This document shows, piece by piece, positions 21,324 through 27,760 of a DNA stretch of 37,573 nt (its first letter is position 1; the number at the start of each line of letters is the position of its first letter). The notes beneath the pieces are model-generated. The model was not told where the DNA came from, made no database searches, and was given only the letters and a program-made list of their open reading frames with translations. This DNA is from UBA2922 sp035352555. Lineage in GTDB: Bacteria > Bacillota > Clostridia > Oscillospirales > Oscillospiraceae. The translations under genes and the position numbers were made by a program. The stretch lies in the NCBI GenBank assembly GCA_035352555.1, contig DAOPXW010000012.1, positions 1 to 37,573 on the forward strand, given 5' to 3'.

Positions 21324-21473
21324 TTAGACTGCGGCAGATCCGGTCAGCAGACCGGTCAACTCCGTGTACTGCGCTTCCGTGATTTTGTTGGCCGCGTAGA
21401 ATACGTCCAGCTTCTCCGCTATTCCGTCGGTCAGGCCTTTTTCGATCATGCGTTTCAGCGTGCGATACAGCAT
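21324..21473 (-). CDS. XkdX-like small tail-region protein
   Basis: A 49-residue protein read from the sequence: MLYRTLKRMIEKGLTDGIAE, then KLDVFYAANKITEAQYTELT. This is the XkdX pattern (basic helix, then KITxxEYxELT). ATG 21473 shares a base with the preceding TAA and follows GGAGGTG. XkdX-like proteins lie at the end of tail-fibre operons before lysis genes; function unclear. Confidence 0.7.
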   Translation of the reverse strand: MLYRTLKRMIEKGLTDGIAEKLDVFYAANKITEAQYTELTGLLTGSAAV

Positions 21474-21802
21474 TATGATTCACCTCCTTTGGTGGAAGAT
21501 GTCTCGTCCGTGACGCCCAGCTCCAGCAGGGTCAACCGGTACTCGTGATCCACGAGCATGGCGTCGGTGTCATCCTGCTCAGTTGCCTCCGGCGTCACCG
21601 GCGTGTCTGGATGCTCGTTGTTCCATGCGTCAAGCAATGCCTGGTCCCCCGTAAAGATCCCGTCGGCAATGTCGCCGAATCCATGGAATGCGCGATAGGC
21701 GTCAATTTGATCCTCGTTCATGGCGACGGCTCCGGGAAAAGGTGCTGCTTGCGGGCACATATAGGCCCCGTCGCATTTCTCGTGCAGGTAGTATAATCCC
21801 AC
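21473..21802 (-). CDS. Tail fibre-associated / XkdW-like protein
   Basis: A 109-residue acidic protein beginning with GTG (MGLYYLHEKCDGAYMCPQAA), eight bases after AGGAGGT. The C-terminal 60 residues are acidic (PVTPEATEQDDTDAMLVDHE) and end in a short helix before XkdX. Its position between fibre and XkdX suggests a fibre accessory or chaperone. It starts back to back with the invertase. Confidence 0.55.
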   Translation of the reverse strand: MGLYYLHEKCDGAYMCPQAAPFPGAVAMNEDQIDAYRAFHGFGDIADGIFTGDQALLDAWNNEHPDTPVTPEATEQDDTDAMLVDHEYRLTLLELGVTDETSSTKGGES

Positions 21803-21844
21803 TGTTAATACCTCCTATATAATAAGGTGAAAGGATATACGACA

Positions 21845-22477
21845 ATGATCTATGGTTACATCCGTGTCAGCACCGACGTGCAGACGGTAGAAAATCAGCG
21901 TTACGAGATTAATCAATTTTGCGCCCGGGAGGGCCTGTCCGTGGATAGCTGGATTGAAGAAACGATTTCCGGCACTAAGACCCCGGACAAGCGCCAGCTG
22001 GGGCAGCTCCTCGCTCGTGCCGGCGACGGGGATCTCATCATCTGCTCCGAGCTATCCAGGCTCGGCCGCAGCCTGTATATGATTATGGAGATCCTCGCCC
22101 TGTGCATGGATAAGGGCTGCCGGGTCTGGACGATCAAGGACGGTTTCCGCCTGGGCGACGATATTCAGAGCAAGGTGCTGGCCTTCGCTTTCGGGCTCTC
22201 CGCAGAGATTGAGCGTAACCTGATCTCGCAGCGCACCAAGGAGGCGCTGGAGCGCAAACGCTCCGAGGGTGTCAAGCTTGGCCGCCCCCGCGGTGCCGTC
22301 GGCAAGCACACCAAGCTCTCCGGCCGGGAGGATGTGATTCGGGTACTGCTGGAGCAGGGCGCCAGTTATGCCGAGATCGCCCGGATCTTCCACGTCGACC
22401 GCAGCACGCTTGTCCGGTTTTGTCGTGGCCGTGCGCTTTACAGGCCCATAGATTGCACGGCAAAAACGGTCGTTTGA
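21845..22477 (+). CDS. Serine DNA invertase for the tail-fibre shufflon
   Basis: A 210-residue Hin/Gin-type serine recombinase. N-terminus MIYGYIRVSTDVQTVENQRY with the nucleophile Ser in RVSTD, SELSRLGRSLYMI with catalytic arginines, and a C-terminal HTH (SYAEIARIFHVDRSTLVRFC). ATG 21845 is chosen (AAGGA ten bases upstream) since it gives the family N-terminus; GTG 21827 is possible. It is on the opposite strand to tail genes and directly beside four copies of a 13-bp site and alternative fibre C-termini, which are its expected substrate. Confidence 0.88.
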   Translation: MIYGYIRVSTDVQTVENQRYEINQFCAREGLSVDSWIEETISGTKTPDKRQLGQLLARAGDGDLIICSELSRLGRSLYMIMEILALCMDKGCRVWTIKDGFRLGDDIQSKVLAFAFGLSAEIERNLISQRTKEALERKRSEGVKLGRPRGAVGKHTKLSGREDVIRVLLEQGASYAEIARIFHVDRSTLVRFCRGRALYRPIDCTAKTVV

Positions 22478-22570
22478 TGATGTAGGCGGGATAGATACCG
22501 TTTTCCTGCACGATTTTGGGCTTTCCAGGTTCCGACACATCGGCCGCTCCTGGGATGGTGCAGGATTTCA

Positions 22571-22583
22571 AACGTTCCCTTTT
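22571..22583 (+). repeat. Shufflon crossover site 1 (inverted relative to others)
   Basis: AACGTTCCCTTTT on the plus strand, at the start of cassette 4. It is in inverted orientation to the fibre site at 23631-23643, with which it shares all 13 bases. Confidence 0.8.
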
Positions 22584-22850
22584 GTGCCGAAGATTGTAAT
22601 ATGGCAAATCAACCCAACAAGCACTGAATGCATTTTTTGTTTTCCATCCCAATTCACAACAAGTTTTCAGAATCACGTCAAAAATTGTTGGCACATTAAG
22701 CTTGCGTCGGCAGAACCAGAAATACAGGCAAAAGTATCCTCAGATGGGAAAACAATAAGCTGGTACGCCTTATATTACGGGGATACAAGAGATATCGGAT
22801 TCCAACTAAACGAAAGTGGAACGATTTATCCATATATTTACATCTGGTAA
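22571..22850 (+). other. Silent fibre C-terminal cassette 4 (inverted)
   Basis: Open frame of 92 codons on the plus strand from ACG 22572, with no start of its own: TFPFVPKIVIWQINPTSTEC and onward, ending TIYPYIYIW, stop 22848-22850. TFPFVPK matches the fibre junction. Inversion between 22571-22583 and 23631-23643 would fuse it in frame to the fibre stem. It ends 9 bp from the stop of cassette 3, tail to tail. Confidence 0.85.
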
Positions 22851-22859
22851 CCAATATGT

Positions 22860-23141
22860 CTAGCCGATGGCAACATAGTCATAATTTCGGTTCATTACGT
22901 TTAACTGTTGGTCCGCGTTTTGTGTTCCGTACCAAGTAACAGATTGGTCAATTGACAATACTGAATTGGTGAACATTGCATTGTACGTGCTACCGGAAGA
23001 CCAGAGGCAAAGGGTATCTGTGCTGCTACCTACCTCAAAGCCAAATCCTCGCCCAGCCGCTGGGAGCAAAATTGCGCAAGCCGGGTACCTTGTGGCCCCC
23101 GTCATTTCAACATATAGTATCTTTGGTGGAAAATTGAACGT
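22860..23141 (-). other. Silent fibre C-terminal cassette 3
   Basis: 93 codons in the fibre orientation: TFNFPPKILYVEMTGATRY, then a 65-residue body, ending NRNYDYVAIG and TAG. The YxAIG ending matches cassettes 1 and 2. It has no ribosome binding site or start of its own. It begins at the variant site 23130-23142, directly after the cassette 2 stop. Confidence 0.82.
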
Positions 23142-23142
23142 T
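23130..23142 (-). repeat. Shufflon crossover site 2 (variant)
   Basis: On the minus strand AACGTTCAATTTT: AACGTT and TTTT match the other sites, but CCC is replaced by CAA (two base changes). It may be a weak or inactive site. Confidence 0.6.
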
Positions 23143-23390
23143 TACCCGAGAGCTATATAGTGGTAATCCCAAGGATTGTTGAGTTGGTATGCTGCGTTCC
23201 ATGACCACCATGACACCGCAAAATCATCCCAAGACACTGTGGTGTCGGAAACTGAAACAGGTGTGTTTGTTGTCCAATATTTGGTGAATGTTTTTGTATC
23301 GTTATAAAAAAACAGAGCCGTATATTCATAAACCGGAGTGGAAATATAATCGCTTGCAATCAGTACCAGTTTAGGCTTAAAAGGGAACGT
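23142..23390 (-). other. Silent fibre C-terminal cassette 2
   Basis: 82 codons: TFPFKPKLVLIASDYISTPV, then a tryptophan-rich body (SWDDFAVSWWSWNAAY), ending YHYIALG and TAA. It starts immediately after the stop of the active fibre and in the same frame. No start codon or ribosome site of its own. Confidence 0.85.
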
Positions 23391-23391
23391 T
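23379..23391 (-). repeat. Shufflon crossover site 3
   Basis: AACGTTCCCTTTT on the minus strand, overlapping the TAA stop of the active fibre (TAAACGTTC) and opening cassette 2. Direct orientation to the fibre site. Confidence 0.8.
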
Positions 23392-24005
23392 TACCCGATT
23401 GCATAATACGTGTATACAGCACCTGAATTATTAGTCTGCATGTCTGCACTGTAGTCGGAACGCCAATAAAGCGTTTTGCCTATAATTTTTGCCATAGTAC
23501 TGTTCCAAGTTCTGAAGTAATCGTCTGCATAAGCACCGCTCGAATAGTCGCTTGAATACATTTGCGGAAAGAACAGCTTGATATTTGCCCCGTTACTAGT
23601 TCGGTCGAGAATGAAAACAAGAGCAGGTACAAAAGGGAACGTTAGGCTGCACGGGTGCGAACTGCCGTAAAGCCCATTGCCCGTGTAGCTGCCCGTGGCA
23701 ATTTTCGCCCCTCCGGCCACAGCGGTGGCCAGTGCTGAGAGCGCCGCGTTGGGCGTCGCTGGGTTGCTACTCAGCCCCGCCAGTGTCTTGAGGGTAGTCG
23801 CCACGGTATCGTCCAGCAGGTTGGCCTTATTCAGCGGCGTCGGCTGTGTCGACCACCCCGCGCTGTTGAAGCTGATATCAATGGGCAGCGTCCCCGCGAC
23901 CAGCGCGGACACAAAGTCGCTGTATGTAGGATAGGACGCCAGAAAGCTGGAGATTGCCTTAAGCAGATATCCGCTGCCGGCGGCATACGGTACTCCGTCA
24001 ATCAT
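23391..24005 (-). CDS. Tail fibre / receptor-binding protein with variable C-terminus
   Basis: A 204-residue protein as currently arranged. Residues 1-121 are the constant stem (MIDGVPYAAGSGYLLKAISS; FNSAGWSTQPTPLNKANLLD, a common phage fibre motif; IATGSYTGNGLYGSSHP). Residues 122-204 are cassette 1, starting TFPFVPALVFILD and ending YTYYAIG. The junction is the 13-bp site at 23631-23643. ATG 24005 follows AGGAGG; the longer frame is rejected. It probably binds a cell-surface receptor, and swapping the C-terminus would change host range. Confidence 0.85.
   Translation of the reverse strand: MIDGVPYAAGSGYLLKAISSFLASYPTYSDFVSALVAGTLPIDISFNSAGWSTQPTPLNKANLLDDTVATTLKTLAGLSSNPATPNAALSALATAVAGGAKIATGSYTGNGLYGSSHPCSLTFPFVPALVFILDRTSNGANIKLFFPQMYSSDYSSGAYADDYFRTWNSTMAKIIGKTLYWRSDYSADMQTNNSGAVYTYYAIG
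23631..23643 (-). repeat. Shufflon crossover site F (active fibre junction)
   Basis: AACGTTCCCTTTT on the minus strand, within codons for LTFPF at the border of constant stem and variable C-terminus. Recombination here keeps the reading frame with every cassette. Confidence 0.8.
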
Positions 24006-24016
24006 GATTTTTCCTC

Positions 24017-24613
24017 CTATAGTATGTGATCGCCGGCGGCCGACACCCCGCACAGCCACACGGTACCCTTGACCATGTTGGTATAGTAGGTCTCGATCTC
24101 CTCCAGCAGCTTCTCAATTCTGTTGGCGCCTTCGGCGGTCAGATAGGCCATGCTGTCCGGCAGCGCGCCGGTGCCGTAAAAGGCGGCCTTTACCGCCCGT
24201 ACCTGCGCGAGATAGTCCTCCATGGCCGATGGCGTCGGATAGCCCTGATCCGTCCATGTCATGTTTGGCGATACCTCGCACGCATACCCGGCCGCCTGCA
24301 GCTGTGCGGCAATGTAGGCCACCGCCGCGCCCACGCGGTTGAGGTCTTTGGCATTGTAATAGTCGCTCGCCGTCCAGTCCGTTTTAAGGTGCAGGCCCTC
24401 GTAGCCTGTGGTCGTCACTGACAGCTGATTACCCGCGGTGTCGATGGCCGTCAGCGCGATGACGTATGCGCCGTCAGCCGACCTGGGGACGCCGGAGGCG
24501 CTCCAGATGTGGTCTCCGGTCATCGTCCAGGTATACGCGGTGCCGTTGACCGTGCCGTTGACATAGGCAATATTGCCCGCGATATAGACACTCTCGGTTA
24601 TGGTATCCGCCAT
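24017..24613 (-). CDS. Tail/baseplate protein
   Basis: A 198-residue protein. The N-terminal 75 residues form an Ig-like beta domain (YIAGNIAYVNGTVNGTAYTW). The rest is helical (TDWTASDYYNAKDLNRVGAA, VAYIAAQLQAAGY), similar in style to DUF-type proteins encoded between tail-tip and fibre genes in Clostridia phages. ATG 24613 after GAGGTGACGG. Probably a tail-tip structural part that precedes the fibre in assembly. Confidence 0.6.
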   Translation of the reverse strand: MADTITESVYIAGNIAYVNGTVNGTAYTWTMTGDHIWSASGVPRSADGAYVIALTAIDTAGNQLSVTTTGYEGLHLKTDWTASDYYNAKDLNRVGAAVAYIAAQLQAAGYACEVSPNMTWTDQGYPTPSAMEDYLAQVRAVKAAFYGTGALPDSMAYLTAEGANRIEKLLEEIETYYTNMVKGTVWLCGVSAAGDHIL

Positions 24614-24624
24614 CGTCCGTCACC

Positions 24625-25524
24625 TCACTCGATTGTGACGCTCACGGTCAGCGTGTCGCCCGCGTCGGCCGGGTTGGGCGCGATCGTGACCGCTTTTATG
24701 CTGGGTGCCGTGGTGTCCAGCGTCACCGTCCGGGACACGGAGGTGGTCTGTGCGGCCGCGTCGGTCGCGATTACAATGATGGTATTGGCGCCCTCGGTCA
24801 GGGTTACTGTTTTGGACCAGGCGCCGGAGGACACGTTTACCGCTCCCTGATCCGTCCCGTTGAGCTTTACCGCGATGGTTACCGGCGTGCTGGTGGCGTC
24901 GTTGGTCGTACCGGCTACGGCGAGGCTCGCGTTATTGGTGATAAGGTCAGGCGCAGGGCTCGTCACATTCAGCGTCGGCGGCACTGTGTCGACGGTGTAG
25001 GTCGTGGACTTTCCCGTGGCTGCGTTGCCGTCGTAATCGTTTACAGCGGCGGTCACGGTGTGGCTGCCGTCTGCCAGGGCGCTTGCCGGCGTGTAGGTTA
25101 CGCTGTATCCGTTGGTGATGGCCGTGGTTGACAATGTCGCCGCAGCCACGGCGGTGCCGTCAAGTTTTACCACAAGGCTGCTCAAGTCGATGCCCGAGCC
25201 GCCGGATTCGTCCACCAGCGTACACGCGACAGGCTGCTGGGCGTTGGAGACATACGCGCCGGTGCTGGGGCTCGTGATGGTGATCACCGGGGCCACCGTT
25301 TCCTTGACGCGCAGCTTCAGCGCGGCCAGCGTCGAGCCGTTCACGGTCGTGCTTGTGCCCGCGGTGTTCGTGGCTGTTACGCTGCAGTTGTAGACGTGGT
25401 CGGCCAGATTGTAGCTCGTGGCCCCCGGCGCCGTGATACTTGCCTCCCACTTGCCTGACGTGCCGTTGTAAGCCAGGGCATAGTCCGTCCCGTTGATGGT
25501 GATTTTTGCGCTCGCAATACTCAT
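24625..25524 (-). CDS. Ig-like repeat tail protein
   Basis: A 299-residue, threonine/serine-rich protein made of tandem Ig-like domains: repeats start VAPVITITSPSTGAYV, VPPTLNVTSPAPDLIT and TAPSIKAVTIAPNPADAG. Ig-like domains on phage tails often bind surface carbohydrate weakly. ATG 25524 overlaps the preceding stop (ATGA) after GGAGGG, which sets the start inside the longer frame. Its final repeat resembles the 60-aa neighbour. Confidence 0.7.
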   Translation of the reverse strand: MSIASAKITINGTDYALAYNGTSGKWEASITAPGATSYNLADHVYNCSVTATNTAGTSTTVNGSTLAALKLRVKETVAPVITITSPSTGAYVSNAQQPVACTLVDESGGSGIDLSSLVVKLDGTAVAAATLSTTAITNGYSVTYTPASALADGSHTVTAAVNDYDGNAATGKSTTYTVDTVPPTLNVTSPAPDLITNNASLAVAGTTNDATSTPVTIAVKLNGTDQGAVNVSSGAWSKTVTLTEGANTIIVIATDAAAQTTSVSRTVTLDTTAPSIKAVTIAPNPADAGDTLTVSVTIE

Positions 25525-25703
25525 ATCGGCCCTCCGCAGCGGCTCGCGCCGCACAGTTTGTAGGGATAAATCGTCCTCGTGGAGTCCGTCACGGTGATGG
25601 ACACGGTCACGCTGCCGTTGATACTCGCCGGATTCGGCGCCAGGGTCGCCGCCGTGATTATCGGCTCAGATACGGTCACGCTGCCATCTGCGTTTGCGCT
25701 CAT
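25521..25703 (-). CDS. Small Ig-like tail protein
   Basis: A 60-residue protein containing ITAATLAPNPASINGSVTVS, the same strand pattern as the last repeat of the neighbour (VTIAPNPADAGDTLTVSV). ATG 25703 after GGAGG. Overlaps the next gene by 4 bp. Possibly a split-off piece of the Ig-repeat protein or a separate small decoration. Confidence 0.6.
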   Translation of the reverse strand: MSANADGSVTVSEPIITAATLAPNPASINGSVTVSITVTDSTRTIYPYKLCGASRCGGPI

Positions 25704-25713
25704 GCCCGCCTCC

Positions 25714-27336
25714 TTATTCCGCGTCGCACAGGATTTCCATCTCGGCGGCCTGATTCGCGGAGATCTTCCAGTCCACGGACACGATGTTGCCGGTCAGCGT
25801 TTTCCCCGTTGCTGCATCCACGGTCACGCGCTGTCCGGGATAGTTGCCGTTTGTAACAAATTTACCCTTGACGGTCCGCACCCGCAGATAGTAATCGTAC
25901 AGCGCCGCCAGCCGTTCCGCCGCGTCATTGGGCGAGATCAGCGTCATGTTCTCCGCCTTCCGGGGATTTTCCGTGTCGCTGGCCGTGCGCAGCGGATTGC
26001 TCTTACTGATCACGCTGGTGGTGTGGATATACTTATAGCCCGTCAGCGTCACGGTGCCGCCGGTGCCTGTGATCACGGCGTAGTTGGCCCCGCTGCTGCC
26101 GATCGTGCCGCCGGAGATCGTCAGGCCGCTGTGGGGCTCGGAAAACTCCACGCGCTCCGTGCCGGTCAGCGTGCCGGAAAAAAGCTGCTCGGTCTCGCTG
26201 CTCACGGCATAGCGATGCACGGTCAGATATACGGTCGTCACCATGGACGACGTGCTGATCTTCCCCTTTTCGTAAGCTCTCGGGCCGGTCAGCGCGTCCG
26301 TGGCGGATCCGGTCTCCGGCGGTCGGATGCTGATATAATCGTGCCGGCTGTCGTCCACGATGGCGCCCAGCCGGAAAGCGAGCTGCAGCAGGTTATCCCG
26401 GGGCGACGCGATAGGCAGCCAGCCATACACAGGGACGTCCCGCAGCGAGCTGTCCAGCACATAAGGGATACTGCCCAAGATGTCCGCGCAGACCACGCTG
26501 GCGGCCGTCCCATTATAGATGCCGCCCATATGATTGCTCTGCCGGTCCAACAGCCCCTTCAGCCCGATGGCTGTGATATCGTAGGCGTTGACGCCGGTCT
26601 CGTCGTGGGTATCGATGTACCACACGCCGATGAGCTCCGTGCCCTCGGCCACGCTCAGGGGCTGCTTGGCCTGGAACAGGTAGTCACAGCCGTCGTTCCC
26701 CGGCCGCAGCGTCACGGTCATGGGGTTATCCTCCACAGTGTCGCTGATCGGGTCGGCCAACTGCTTCATGGCGAGGTCCTTATACTCCTGCGGCTGGAAT
26801 ACCTTCACCCGGCCGAAAACGACGCGGGACAGCCGCAGCCGCCGGTTGGCGGCCGCCATGGCGGGAAAGATCAGCACGATCTTGTTGTAGCTTGCCACGG
26901 TCTGCCGGCAGAAATAGACATCGCTGTCCGGCACGTAGTCCGCGCTGGCCAGCTGGGTTGAATCCCGGAACCAGGTCACTTTGACGGTAGCCGGCCGGGC
27001 GTCGCTGTTGGGGTCAAAAAACAGCGTGATACCGGTGCCCGAAAAATTCGCGCTCAGGACGATATCCACTTCCTGCGCCGCGGCAAAAGCCCCGCCGCTG
27101 CCGCTGAGCGCCGCGCTCCAGATGCCGAGGGCCGCGGCGGCGGGCGTTTCCGGGAATAGCGGCCAGCTGCCGTCCAGCTGCCACAGATCGTCCTCCAGCG
27201 TGGCAAACCTGGGGATGTCGGCGCCGCCGAACAGATCCGCAGGGTCGCAGAAACTCTCCGCGCCGGCCGACGTGCCCGTCGCGGCCTCGGCCGCGCCCAC
27301 GGCGTAATCCTTGTAGGTTATCGTTACTTTGGGCAT
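25714..27336 (-). CDS. Tail-tip (baseplate hub) protein
   Basis: A 540-residue structural protein after the tape measure and small distal tail genes, the place of tail-tip hub proteins. The first 170 residues are beta-rich (WPLFPETPAAAALGIWSAAL, ITLFFDPNSDARPATVKVTW). The middle (NPMTVTLRPGNDGCDYLFQA, GVWYIDTHDETGVNAYDITA) resembles hub domains. The C-terminus ends with a small beta domain (VRTVKGKFVTNGNYPGQRV). ATG after GGGAGGT; a parS-like palindrome lies just upstream of the ribosome site. Confidence 0.7.
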   Translation of the reverse strand: MPKVTITYKDYAVGAAEAATGTSAGAESFCDPADLFGGADIPRFATLEDDLWQLDGSWPLFPETPAAAALGIWSAALSGSGGAFAAAQEVDIVLSANFSGTGITLFFDPNSDARPATVKVTWFRDSTQLASADYVPDSDVYFCRQTVASYNKIVLIFPAMAAANRRLRLSRVVFGRVKVFQPQEYKDLAMKQLADPISDTVEDNPMTVTLRPGNDGCDYLFQAKQPLSVAEGTELIGVWYIDTHDETGVNAYDITAIGLKGLLDRQSNHMGGIYNGTAASVVCADILGSIPYVLDSSLRDVPVYGWLPIASPRDNLLQLAFRLGAIVDDSRHDYISIRPPETGSATDALTGPRAYEKGKISTSSMVTTVYLTVHRYAVSSETEQLFSGTLTGTERVEFSEPHSGLTISGGTIGSSGANYAVITGTGGTVTLTGYKYIHTTSVISKSNPLRTASDTENPRKAENMTLISPNDAAERLAALYDYYLRVRTVKGKFVTNGNYPGQRVTVDAATGKTLTGNIVSVDWKISANQAAEMEILCDAE

Positions 27337-27348
27337 GGATACCTCCCG

Positions 27349-27365
27349 GTGTCCAAATTGGACAC
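27349..27365. promoter_or_regulatory. Dispersed palindrome (candidate parS), site 6
   Basis: GTGTCCAA-A-TTGGACAC, perfect arms, in the 31-bp gap before the tail-tip gene's ribosome site. Confidence 0.7.
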
Positions 27366-27367
27366 GC

Positions 27368-27760
27368 TCACGACGGTTCGATGTTTGGCGCCATGGGAGT
27401 GAACGTCACCTTCAATCCGCTCCAGCGCCTCACGCCGCCGATAATGCCTTTGTATTCATACTCCACCTTGGTGATGTAGGCGTCGAAGGTGATATCCGTG
27501 TCCAGATCCGGGACGGTCATGCTGACATACTTCGCCGGCTGCCGCAGCTTGCGCACGAGCGTGGAAAACTCCGTCAGATCGTACTGTTTCATCTCGAACT
27601 CGATGACATACGAGAGATAGGTGCCGATGATGTCCCGGATCATAATGCCGTTGGTACTGCGGCCGGCGTTATCGCCGTCGGTGATGTTTGCCGTCGGCTT
27701 CAGGCTGGTAATGGCTAGGTTGTAATAGATACCGTCGATACCCACGAGATTCTGCATCAT
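27368..27760 (-). CDS. Small tail protein (distal-tail position)
   Basis: A 130-residue beta-rich protein, start MMQNLVGIDGIYYNLAITSL, C-terminus KVEYEYKGIIGGVRRWSGLK then VTFTPMAPNIEPS. It overlaps the tape measure stop by 4 bp. Position and size suit a distal tail adaptor or minor tail protein. No catalytic motif. Confidence 0.6.
   Translation of the reverse strand: MMQNLVGIDGIYYNLAITSLKPTANITDGDNAGRSTNGIMIRDIIGTYLSYVIEFEMKQYDLTEFSTLVRKLRQPAKYVSMTVPDLDTDITFDAYITKVEYEYKGIIGGVRRWSGLKVTFTPMAPNIEPS

Noticed and set aside
22478..22570. An additional fibre cassette to the left of crossover site 1
   Set aside because: The minus strand is open here but lacks the TFPF-type junction and a second crossover site. 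It is probably just spacer or a recombination enhancer.
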